In this document: positions 1 to 6,800 of the stretch, one piece after another
Layout of the letters: every line of letters starts with the position of its first letter
Position numbering within the stretch: position 1 is the first letter of the stretch
The notes under the pieces: model-generated
The model's input: the letters and a program-made list of their open reading frames with translations, nothing else
Told to the model about the DNA's origin: nothing
Database searches by the model: none
Made by a program: the position numbers and the translations under genes
Source of the DNA: Gemmiger_A avium
GTDB lineage: Bacteria > Bacillota > Clostridia > Oscillospirales > Ruminococcaceae
Assembly (NCBI GenBank): GCA_019114585.1
Contig: DXFE01000022.1
Location: forward strand, 1-38,482
Reading direction: 5' to 3'
DNA: 38,482 bases

Positions 1-221
1 CCGAAGTTGCCCAGGAACACCACCAGGGCGTTGACGCCGTTGGCCTTCACGTCCTCCAGGGCCTTCAGGGCATCGGCCTCGTTCTCCACGGTGATGGGGC
101 ACTCATACAGGCCCTCGCCGTAGGCGGCCACGATGTTCCGGCGGCGCTGGGTGGACAGGGCGATGGGGAAGCAGTCGCGGGAAACGGCCACGATGCCAAG
201 TTTTACTTCGGGAATATTCAT
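1..221 (-). CDS. L-fucose/L-arabinose isomerase family protein (partial)
   Basis: Only the first 73 or so codons are in the window; the gene runs off the left edge. The N-terminus starts MNIPEVKLGIVAVSRDCFP and continues to ALVVFLGNFG, resembling the N-terminal Rossmann-like domain of the fucose/arabinose isomerase family, which interconverts aldoses and ketoses in the cytoplasm. The ATG at 219-221 follows an AAAGGAG-type ribosome binding site. It is the third gene of a minus-strand set after xylulokinase and a DUF4867 gene, with a 22-bp gap. That context suggests it makes the ketose later phosphorylated by the kinase. The substrate cannot be told from this fragment. Confidence 0.7.
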   Translation of the reverse strand, partial: MNIPEVKLGIVAVSRDCFPIALSTQRRRNIVAAYGEGLYECPITVENEADALKALEDVKANGVNALVVFLGNF

Positions 222-243
222 AGCAGGATTCTCCTTTCCTTGT

Positions 244-879
244 TTACAGCAGGTCGGCAATATCGATGTTCTCGCCGGTCAGGCCCACATAGGCCCCGTC
301 GGCGGCTTCGGCGGAATCCGGATGGGCCAGCAGCCACTTGTTGCAGGCCCGCAGCAGCTTATCCTCTTCGGTCAGCGGGCGGATGTCCGGCTTTGCGGTG
401 TTGGTGCCCGCGGGCAGCGCCACCAGCACCCGGAATCCCTTGGCCGGGTCGGTGTGGCAGGGGGCGTAGTGCAGGGTGGTGGCGTATACCTCCACCAGCA
501 CCCCGGCGGGCACCCGGAACGCCTTTACCTTGCCGGTGTCCAGCATGCCGTTTTCAATCTCCTCCTGCCGGGCCAGCAGCAGGATAAAGTCCTCGGTGCC
601 CAGGTTGAACTCGCTGTCCCGGTGGTATTCCAGGCAGTTCAATTTGGTGTTGCGGCCGTTGCACCAGCCCATCTGCACCGGCATCCCGCCGTAGAGATGC
701 TCGCTGACCTGCACGGTCACCGGCAGCTCCTGCAGTTCTTCCTCCTCCGGGCAGTAGCCGGTGCCGGTTTCCGGCAGCGGAGTGCGGGCCAGGGCATCCA
801 GCAGTTCGGCGGTGTCCAGCCCCGTTACCACATGGCCGTAGGGGGTGAACTCTTTGTCGTGTACGGAATAGATCTTCAT
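244..879 (-). CDS. DUF4867 family protein
   Basis: A 211-residue soluble protein with no signal peptide or membrane segment. It resembles the DUF4867 family, a cupin-like family without an assigned reaction that I recognise from sugar operons of Clostridia. Visible features are a His/Cys-containing core (EYHRDSEFNLG near residue 85, and LHYAPCHTD near 136) that could hold a metal or a sugar. The ATG at 877-879 follows GAAAGGAG. It starts 15 bp after the xylulokinase stop codon and lies upstream of the isomerase gene, so all three are probably one transcript. A role as a sugar epimerase, mutarotase or lyase is a guess from context only. Confidence 0.7.
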   Translation of the reverse strand: MKIYSVHDKEFTPYGHVVTGLDTAELLDALARTPLPETGTGYCPEEEELQELPVTVQVSEHLYGGMPVQMGWCNGRNTKLNCLEYHRDSEFNLGTEDFILLLARQEEIENGMLDTGKVKAFRVPAGVLVEVYATTLHYAPCHTDPAKGFRVLVALPAGTNTAKPDIRPLTEEDKLLRACNKWLLAHPDSAEAADGAYVGLTGENIDIADLL

Positions 880-894
880 GAAGCAGCGCTCCTT

Positions 895-2370
895 TCACAT
901 CAGCTGGGGGAACAGTTCCCGGCAGGCGGGATAGATTTTTTGGAACCGGTCGTACCGGTCGTTATAGCGGGCCACCAGGGCCGGGTCGGGCTCCACGGTG
1001 GATTTGATGCGCACCAGCGCGTCGGCGGCCTGCCGCACCGAGGCAAACTGCCCGCAGGCCACCATGGCCAGCATGGCCGCGCCGTAGCCGGGGCCCTGTT
1101 CGGTGGCCACGGTGTCCAGGGGAATGCCCAGCACGTTGGCCAGGATGGTCTTCCACAAAGCGGACTTGGAACCGCCGCCGCAGATGTTCGAGCGGGGAAT
1201 CTCAATCCCCAGGCTGCGGGCCACCTCAAAGCTGTCCCGGATGGCAAAGGCCACCCCTTCCAGCATGGCCTGGGTCATGTCCGCCCGGGAGGTGTCCATG
1301 GTCATGCCGATAAAGGTTGCCCGGGCGTTGGTGTCGTTGATGGGGCTGCGCTCCCCCATCAGGTAGGGCAGGAAGTACACATGGTTGCGGCCCAGCTTGT
1401 CCGGGTCGATCCTGGCTTCCTCGCCCTTGTAATCGGTGGTGCCGATGATCTGGTCCTGCCACCAGCTGTTGCAGCTGGCCGCCGAGAGCATACAGCCCAT
1501 CAGATGCCAGCCCCCGTCCGCGTGGGCAAAGGCGTGCAGGGCGTTGTTCGGATCCACGCCGAACTTGTCGGAGGAGATAAAGATGGTGCCGGAGGTGCCC
1601 AGGCTGATGTTGCAGTGGCCCTCCCCCACCGTGCCGGTGCCCACGGCGGCGGCCGCGTTGTCCCCGGCGCCGGCGCAGACCACCACGCTCTCGGGCAGGC
1701 CCAGCGCCCGGGCGGCGTCGGCGGTCAGGGTACCCACCGGCTGCCAGCTTTCAAACAGACGGGGCATCTGGGCCTCGGTCACGCCGCACTCCACCAGCAT
1801 TTCGGCGCTCCAGCATTTGTGCTCCACATCCAGCAGCAGCATACCGGAGGCGTCGGAGTAGTCGGTGGCGTGCACGCCGGTCAGCCTGTAGACCAGGTAG
1901 TCCTTGGGCAGCATGATTTTTTTGATGCGGGCAAACAGTTCCGGTTCGTTCTCCCGCATCCAGAGCAGCTTCGGGGCGGTAAAGCCCGCAAAGGCGATGT
2001 TGGCGGTTCGCTGGCTCAGAACCGCCTTGCCCACCTGGCCGTTCAGGTAGTCCACCTGGCTGGCGGTGCGGCCATCGTTCCACAGAATGGCCGGGCGCAG
2101 CACCCGGTCGGCTTCGTCCAGCGCCACCAGACCGTGCATCTGGCCGCCCGCGCCGATGCCCGCCACCTGGGCCGGGTCAAAGCCTGTCAGCAGTTCGGGC
2201 ACGCCGGCCAGAACCGCCTGCCACCAGTCCTCCGGGGCCTGTTCGCTCCAGCCCGGCTGCGGGAAGGAAAGAGGATAGGATTTGGTCACGGTATTCCGCA
2301 CCGCGCCGGTTTCGTCCACCAGCAGCAGTTTGCAGGCGGAGGTACCCAGATCCAGACCGATATACAGCAT
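895..2370 (-). CDS. xylB: Xylulokinase (FGGY carbohydrate kinase)
   Basis: A 491-residue FGGY-family kinase, the usual length. It transfers phosphate from ATP to D-xylulose (or a close ketose) in the cytoplasm, feeding the pentose phosphate pathway. The N-terminus carries the ATPase motif IGLDLGTSACKLLLVD. Later come GAGGQMHGLVALDE and ILWNDGRT (substrate side), GAGDNAAAAVGTG (phosphate loop) and the C-terminal ICGGGSKSALWKTILA adenosine motif. The ATG at 2368-2370 is chosen because the homology begins there and an AGGAGG site lies 10 bases upstream. A longer in-frame reading to 2529 has no ribosome binding site and no family similarity. It is first in the operon with the DUF4867 and isomerase genes. 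FGGY substrate specificity is hard to read from sequence, so ribulokinase-like activity remains possible. Confidence 0.88.
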   Translation of the reverse strand: MLYIGLDLGTSACKLLLVDETGAVRNTVTKSYPLSFPQPGWSEQAPEDWWQAVLAGVPELLTGFDPAQVAGIGAGGQMHGLVALDEADRVLRPAILWNDGRTASQVDYLNGQVGKAVLSQRTANIAFAGFTAPKLLWMRENEPELFARIKKIMLPKDYLVYRLTGVHATDYSDASGMLLLDVEHKCWSAEMLVECGVTEAQMPRLFESWQPVGTLTADAARALGLPESVVVCAGAGDNAAAAVGTGTVGEGHCNISLGTSGTIFISSDKFGVDPNNALHAFAHADGGWHLMGCMLSAASCNSWWQDQIIGTTDYKGEEARIDPDKLGRNHVYFLPYLMGERSPINDTNARATFIGMTMDTSRADMTQAMLEGVAFAIRDSFEVARSLGIEIPRSNICGGGSKSALWKTILANVLGIPLDTVATEQGPGYGAAMLAMVACGQFASVRQAADALVRIKSTVEPDPALVARYNDRYDRFQKIYPACRELFPQLM

Positions 2371-2406
2371 AGCGCATGCCTCCTGCGTTGTGTTTAAATT
2401 GATTTC

Positions 2407-2412
2407 AGTATA
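2407..2412 (-). promoter_or_regulatory. Candidate -10 box of the xylulokinase operon
   Basis: On the minus strand the sequence reads TATACT, 37 bases before the xylB start codon. No convincing -35 box stands 16-18 bases upstream, so an activator may be needed. The rest of 2371-2530 holds no gene apart from the terminator at its left-to-right end. Confidence 0.35.
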
Positions 2413-2530
2413 CCGCCGCCGGGCCTGCGGGTCTTGTACAAATGGGCGCGGGCCATAGGACAAATTTGCTGTTTGAACGGATTCTCCTTTCTGCCGGATT
2501 TTGCCCGCCCGATTTGGGCAAAACAGCAAA

Positions 2531-2556
2531 ACCGGCGGGCCAGGCGGCCCGCCGGT
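2531..2556 (-). terminator. Intrinsic terminator after the winged-helix gene
   Basis: A perfect 11-bp stem (ACCGGCGGGCC / GGCCCGCCGGT) with a 4-base loop, followed on the minus strand by TTTTGCTGTTTT. It begins 4 bases past the stop codon of the gene at 2560-3045. Confidence 0.85.
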
Positions 2557-2559
2557 GGG

Positions 2560-3045
2560 TTATTCGTCGCTGAATTTGTATCCGATGCCCCAGATGGTCA
2601 GGATATACACCGGGTCGTCCGGGTCGGGCTCCAGCTTTTTGCGCAGTTTGCGGATAAAGGCCATGATGTTGCTGTCGTCCAGCAGGTAGTCTGCGTCCCA
2701 CACCGCCCGGTAGATTTGCTCCTTGGTGAACACCTGGCCCCGGTTGCGGGCCAGAAAATACAGGATGTCGAACTCCTTGGGGGTCAGCGGGATCTCCCGC
2801 CCGGCCCGCAGCACCTGCCGGGCGGCGGGGCGTATCTCCACCTCCCGGCAGCGGATCACCGGCTCGGCGGCGGGCACCGGCGCGCCGTCCAGCTCCAGCA
2901 GCAAGGCGGCGGCCCGGCCCTCCCGCAGTTCGGTCAGCCGGGCCAGCAGGGCCGCGGCCCCGGGGTCCGGCGCGTCTTCCAGCGCCCGGCAAAGGCGGGC
3001 GGCCAGTTCCGGGGTCAGCCCGGCGTAGGCAATGTGCTTGTCCAT
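2560..3045 (-). CDS. Orphan OmpR/PhoB-type winged-helix protein
   Basis: A 161-residue protein. The C-terminal half (about residues 65-160) is a clear OmpR/PhoB DNA-binding domain: LTPKEFDILYFLARNRGQVFTKEQIY, then SNIMAFIRKLRKKLE and the closing ILTIWGIGYKF. The N-terminal 60 residues are Ala/Leu-rich and do not form a receiver domain: there is no phospho-acceptor Asp and the length is half that required. It may therefore regulate without a histidine kinase. The ATG at 3043-3045 is preferred to an upstream in-frame ATG because it leaves a 16-bp gap after the P-type ATPase gene and has a GGGGGCGG site. Co-transcription with that ATPase suggests it controls cation homeostasis, which is inference. 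Confidence 0.75.
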   Translation of the reverse strand: MDKHIAYAGLTPELAARLCRALEDAPDPGAAALLARLTELREGRAAALLLELDGAPVPAAEPVIRCREVEIRPAARQVLRAGREIPLTPKEFDILYFLARNRGQVFTKEQIYRAVWDADYLLDDSNIMAFIRKLRKKLEPDPDDPVYILTIWGIGYKFSDE

Positions 3046-3061
3046 TCTGTGCCGCCCCCTT

Positions 3062-5686
3062 TCACACCAGTTCCCGGTATCGCCGGACATAGATCGATTT
3101 GACGGCGGTCACCGTCAGCAGATAGAGCGCCGCTACCCCCGCCAGAAACACAAAGTAGACCGGCGGCAGCGGGGCCATGCCCGCCAGCGCCCCCAGCGGG
3201 GTAAAGGTCAGGGCGGTGAACAGCGCCAGACCCGCCGCCGTTACCGCCAGCACCCCGGCGGCGGGGCGGCTCTGGATAAAGGGCAGGCGCGGGGTGCGCA
3301 GCAGATGCAGGATCAGCACCTGGGTCCAGAGGGATTCCAGGAACCAGCCGGTCTGGAACAGCGCCGCGAACCGGGCCTGCCCCGCCGCGTCCAGTGCTCC
3401 GTAGGCCCCGCCGCACACCTGCGGGCAGAGCACAAAGAACAAGAATCCGAAGGTCAGCAGGTCAAACACCGAGCTCACCGGCCCGAACACCCCCATGAAC
3501 CGCCCCAGCGTGCGGCCGGACCAGCCCCGGGGGCGGCGCAGCTGGTCTTCGTCGGCGGTGTCCCAGGCCAGCGCCAGGCACAGCAGGTCATACAGCAGCC
3601 CCAGCAGCAGCAGCTGCACCGACGCCATCGGGAAGAAGGGCAGCGCCACGCTGGCCAGCGCCACCGCCGCGATGTTGCCAAAGTTGGAGGAAGCGGTGAT
3701 CCGCAGGTACTTGGACATGTTCACAAACACCCGGCGGCCCTCCCGCACCCCGTCCGCCAGCACGTTCAGGTCCTTGTGCAGCAGCAGTACCTGGGCCGCG
3801 CCCTGGGCGGTGCAGGCGGCCCCCTCGGCCGCAATGCCCACATCCGCCTGGCGCAGCGCGGGCAGATCGTTCATGCCGTCCCCCAGGTAGCCCACCGTGT
3901 GGCCGTTGGCCTTGAGAATGGACAGAATATCCGCTTTCTGGGCGGGGGTCAGCTCGGCAAATACCGTGCCGCTCTCGGCCAGGGCGGCCCGGTCGTCCGG
4001 GCCGGCGGCCTCCAGATCGGCCCCGGTGTACACCCGCTCGCAGGGGATACCCAGCCGCCGGCAGACCGCCCCGGTCACCTCCCGGGCGTCCCCGCTCAGC
4101 ACCTTCACCGGCACCTGCAGCGCCCGCAGCCGGGCGATGGCGGGCCCGGCGCTCTTTTTCGGCGCGTCAAAAAAGGCCAGATAGCCCAGCAGGGTCAGGT
4201 CCTGTTCATCCTCCGGGCGCAGGGTGTCCCCGTCCAGATCCCGCACCGCCACCGCCAGCACCTTCATGCCGTCCCGGCGCATCTCGTCCACCACCGCCCG
4301 CACGTCCCGCTCGCTGTCCGGGCCCATGGGCAGGGTCTGGCCCCGCCACACCGCCCGGCTGCACCGGGCGCAGACGGCCTCCACCGCCCCTTTTACCAGC
4401 AGGCGGCCGCCCGCGCCGTCCCGCACCAGCACGCTGGCCAGCCGCCGCTCGTAGGTAAAGGGCAGCTCGTCCAGGCAGGGATGCTGCGTTTCCAGCCGGG
4501 CCAGCTTTTCCTGCCAGCCGGGGGCCTGGGCCATCCGCAGCACCGCGTCATCCAGGTGGTTGCGCACCCCGGTGTGCCAGCGGCTGTTCAGCCAGGCGGC
4601 CTCCAGCGCGTCGGCGCTCTCGTTGCCCAGCACGTCCAGATAGTATTCCAGCCGGATGTGGTCGCCGGTCAGGGTACCGGTCTTGTCCACACACAGCAGG
4701 TCCATGCCGCCAAAGGCCTGCATGGCGTCGATGTCCTTGATGATGGTGCCCCGGCGGGCCAGGGCGCCGCTGCCCCGGGCCAGGCAGGCGGTCACCACCA
4801 TGGGCAGCAGTTCCGGGGTCAGCCCCACCGCTGCCGACAGGGCGAACACCGCCGCGGCCCCCCACTGCCCCTTGGTCAGCCCGCTGAGCAGAAAGATCGC
4901 CGGGGTCAGCACCGCCGAAAACCGCAGCAGCACCCCCGCGATCGACCGGGCCCCCCGGTCAAAGTCCGCCCGGCGGGGCACCTCGTCCGGGGCGGCGTCC
5001 GGCCGCAGGGCCAGCACAACGCCCTCCCCGGTGCCGCCCACCACAGTGGAACCCGCCCACACCAGGCACCGCCAGGCGGCGGGCCGGGCGGCGGGGTCGG
5101 TTTCCGGGTCGGGGGTCTTTTCGGTCATGGCGCTCTCCCCCGTCAGCAGCGACTGGGACACAAACAGATCCCGCGCCCGGGTCAGCCGCACGGTGGCCGG
5201 GGCCGGGTCGCCCGCCCGCAGCCGGATGCGGTCACCGATCACCAGTTCTTCCGCGTCCCGCTCCTGCCAGCGGCCCTCCCGCAGCACCGGCACCGTCAGC
5301 CGGGTGCGGCGCTGCAGCTGCTGGGCCTGCCGGTGGGCGCGCATCTCCAGCGCCAGCCGCACCAGCCCGCTGAGCAGCAGCATCCCGGTCATCAGGGGGG
5401 CGGTGCCCTCGTGGGCAAGGCCGTCACCCGGCAGCAGTTCGGTCACCCAGGCCAGAACGCACAGCGCCAGCAGGGTCAGGCTGAACGGATTCAAAAAGGC
5501 CCGGCGCAGCCGGGGACCCAGCGCCCGGCGGGCGGCGGCGGGGCGGTTGGCCCCGTATCGCTCCCGCTGCTGGGCGGCCTGCCGCTCGGTAAAACCGCCC
5601 TCCGGCAGCTGCATCTCCCGGCAGACCGATTCCCACCCGGCGCGGGCGTACCCCGCCAGGCGGGGGTCCAGTCGTGTATTCGGCAC
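3062..5686 (-). CDS. MgtA-like P-type cation-transporting ATPase
   Basis: An 874-residue membrane pump of the P3B (Mg2+-importing) type. The phosphorylated aspartate is D334 in DKTGTLT. The hinge GDGMND is near residue 602, TGES marks the actuator domain, and the M4 motif reads GLTPELLPMVV as in MgtA/MgtB. Hydrophobic segments occur in pairs before and after the actuator domain and as a cluster at the C-terminus. Mg2+ is the likely substrate by family, though no M-box riboswitch is visible in the short leader. I chose a GTG start at 5684-5686 because a perfect AAAGGAGG lies 8 bases upstream; the ATG codons further up have no such site. An orphan winged-helix gene follows, and an AraC gene is divergent. 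Confidence 0.8.
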   Translation of the reverse strand: MPNTRLDPRLAGYARAGWESVCREMQLPEGGFTERQAAQQRERYGANRPAAARRALGPRLRRAFLNPFSLTLLALCVLAWVTELLPGDGLAHEGTAPLMTGMLLLSGLVRLALEMRAHRQAQQLQRRTRLTVPVLREGRWQERDAEELVIGDRIRLRAGDPAPATVRLTRARDLFVSQSLLTGESAMTEKTPDPETDPAARPAAWRCLVWAGSTVVGGTGEGVVLALRPDAAPDEVPRRADFDRGARSIAGVLLRFSAVLTPAIFLLSGLTKGQWGAAAVFALSAAVGLTPELLPMVVTACLARGSGALARRGTIIKDIDAMQAFGGMDLLCVDKTGTLTGDHIRLEYYLDVLGNESADALEAAWLNSRWHTGVRNHLDDAVLRMAQAPGWQEKLARLETQHPCLDELPFTYERRLASVLVRDGAGGRLLVKGAVEAVCARCSRAVWRGQTLPMGPDSERDVRAVVDEMRRDGMKVLAVAVRDLDGDTLRPEDEQDLTLLGYLAFFDAPKKSAGPAIARLRALQVPVKVLSGDAREVTGAVCRRLGIPCERVYTGADLEAAGPDDRAALAESGTVFAELTPAQKADILSILKANGHTVGYLGDGMNDLPALRQADVGIAAEGAACTAQGAAQVLLLHKDLNVLADGVREGRRVFVNMSKYLRITASSNFGNIAAVALASVALPFFPMASVQLLLLGLLYDLLCLALAWDTADEDQLRRPRGWSGRTLGRFMGVFGPVSSVFDLLTFGFLFFVLCPQVCGGAYGALDAAGQARFAALFQTGWFLESLWTQVLILHLLRTPRLPFIQSRPAAGVLAVTAAGLALFTALTFTPLGALAGMAPLPPVYFVFLAGVAALYLLTVTAVKSIYVRRYRELV

Positions 5687-5704
5687 AGCGCGGGCCTCCT
5701 TTCC

Positions 5705-5718
5705 CGGGAAATTTCCCG
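5705..5718. promoter_or_regulatory. 14-bp perfect palindrome in the P-type ATPase leader
   Basis: CGGGAAATTTCCCG lies between the candidate minus-strand -10 box (5727-5732) and the GTG start at 5686, close to where transcription should begin. This is a plausible repressor operator; the regulator is unknown. Confidence 0.45.
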
Positions 5719-5726
5719 TCCTCTCC

Positions 5727-5735
5727 ATCATACCA
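5727..5735 (-). promoter_or_regulatory. Candidate extended -10 promoter for the P-type ATPase
   Basis: The minus strand reads TGG TATGAT, an extended -10 element, 41 bases before the GTG start. No clear -35 box is present. Confidence 0.4.
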
Positions 5736-5755
5736 TATCCGGCGGGGGGAAGATG

Positions 5756-5786
5756 TTGCGAAATTCTTGCTTTTGTGTGGTACAAT
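5756..5786 (+). promoter_or_regulatory. Candidate promoter of the araC-type gene
   Basis: TACAAT at 5781-5786 is preceded by TGG, giving an extended -10 element. TTGCGA at 5756-5761 could serve as -35 but the 19-base spacing is long. The string TTTTGTGTGGTA here recurs in the promoter at 32403-32414. Confidence 0.5.
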
Positions 5787-5816
5787 GGAAATTACAGAAA
5801 AGGAGGTGCGCGCTTT

Positions 5817-6761
5817 ATGGAGGAGATGGAGATCGTCCGCAGCGCCCAGATCAGCGGGCTGCATCTGTTTTTGGATTCTCTGGCCTACCGTACCCCTCAT
5901 ATGCACCGGGAGTTTGAACTGCTGTGGGTGCTGCGGGGCGCGCTGACCGCCAAGGGCGAGGGGTTTGACTGCACCGCCGGGCCGGGCGGGCTGCTGCTGT
6001 TCAACCCCTGCCAGACCCACGAGTTCCGTGCCGCCGACGGGCCGGAATGTCTGTTCCTCTGCATGCAGCTGGCCCCGGAACTGGTGCAGACCGCCTACCC
6101 CGCCGCCGACAAGCTGCGGCTGAACCGGATGGACCCGTCCTGCCCGCTGCCGCCGGAAACCGCCGCCCGCGTCAAGGCCGGTCTGCTGGCGGCCACCCGG
6201 GCCTATCTGCGCCGCCCGGCGGGGTATGAGCTGTTCTGTGCCGGGCAGGCTCAGCTGGTGCTGTTCGAGCTGATGCAGGCGCTGCCGGTGCAGCTGCTTA
6301 CCGAGGCGGAAAAGGCCGAGCAGGAAAAGCGCAGCGCCCGCCTGCTGCGCCTTTTGCGGTTTGTGGACGAGCGGTACGCCGGGCCCTGCCGCCTGGGGGA
6401 TTTTGCCGCCGGGGAGGGCCGGTCGCTCAGTTACCTGTCCCATTTTGTGCGCCAGGCCCTGGGCCAGAGCTTTCAGGAATACGTCACCGGCGTGCGGTTC
6501 AACGCGGCCTGCCGCCGGATCGCCGCCGGGGAAAACCGGATGCTGGACGTATGCCTGGCGTCGGGGTTTTCCGATTACCGGTACTTCTGCCGGGCGTTCC
6601 GCCGCCGGATGGGGGTCACGCCGGAAACCTACCGCCAGAACCTGCACCGGGCCGCCCCGCCGGATACCGTCACCCACCACAGCCTGCACTCGCTGGAGCG
6701 GTTCTACACCCGGGGCGAGAGCCTGCGCCTGCTGGACGAGCTGGCCGGGCCATCCGCATAA
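5817..6761 (+). CDS. AraC family transcriptional regulator
   Basis: A 314-residue regulator. The N-terminal half resembles the AraC cupin sensor domain (HMHREFELLWVLRGAL near residue 22, LLLFNPCQTHEF near 60). The C-terminal half carries two helix-turn-helix motifs: LGDFAAGEGRSLSYLSHFVRQALGQSF and the typical CLASGFSDYRYFCRAFRRRMGVTPETYR at about 245-275. It probably senses a sugar or other small ligand and activates a catabolic operon, but no such operon is adjacent. The ATG at 5817 has AGGAGGTG 8 bases upstream. It stands alone on the plus strand, divergent from the P-type ATPase. A tail of about 40 residues follows the second helix-turn-helix. Confidence 0.88.
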   Translation: MEEMEIVRSAQISGLHLFLDSLAYRTPHMHREFELLWVLRGALTAKGEGFDCTAGPGGLLLFNPCQTHEFRAADGPECLFLCMQLAPELVQTAYPAADKLRLNRMDPSCPLPPETAARVKAGLLAATRAYLRRPAGYELFCAGQAQLVLFELMQALPVQLLTEAEKAEQEKRSARLLRLLRFVDERYAGPCRLGDFAAGEGRSLSYLSHFVRQALGQSFQEYVTGVRFNAACRRIAAGENRMLDVCLASGFSDYRYFCRAFRRRMGVTPETYRQNLHRAAPPDTVTHHSLHSLERFYTRGESLRLLDELAGPSA

Positions 6762-6763
6762 AC

Positions 6764-6792
6764 AAAAACGGGCACGCCGTCAGGCGTGCCCG
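6764..6792. terminator. Bidirectional terminator between araC-type and TPR genes
   Basis: A 10-bp stem CGGGCACGCC / GGCGTGCCCG (6769-6778 with 6783-6792). A-run 6764-6768 gives TTTTTG on the minus strand, so it works best for the TPR gene; the plus side has only a weak CTCTTCGTT tail. Confidence 0.75.
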
Positions 6793-6800
6793 CTCTTCGT

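Noticed and set aside
2371..2529. N-terminal extension of xylulokinase
   Set aside because: It would cross the likely promoter, lacks similarity to the family, and the AGGAGG site supports the ATG at 2370.
3032..5917. Plus-strand open frame of about 960 codons opposite the P-type ATPase
   Set aside because: Same artefact of high GC content; the minus-strand frame has clear P-type ATPase motifs.
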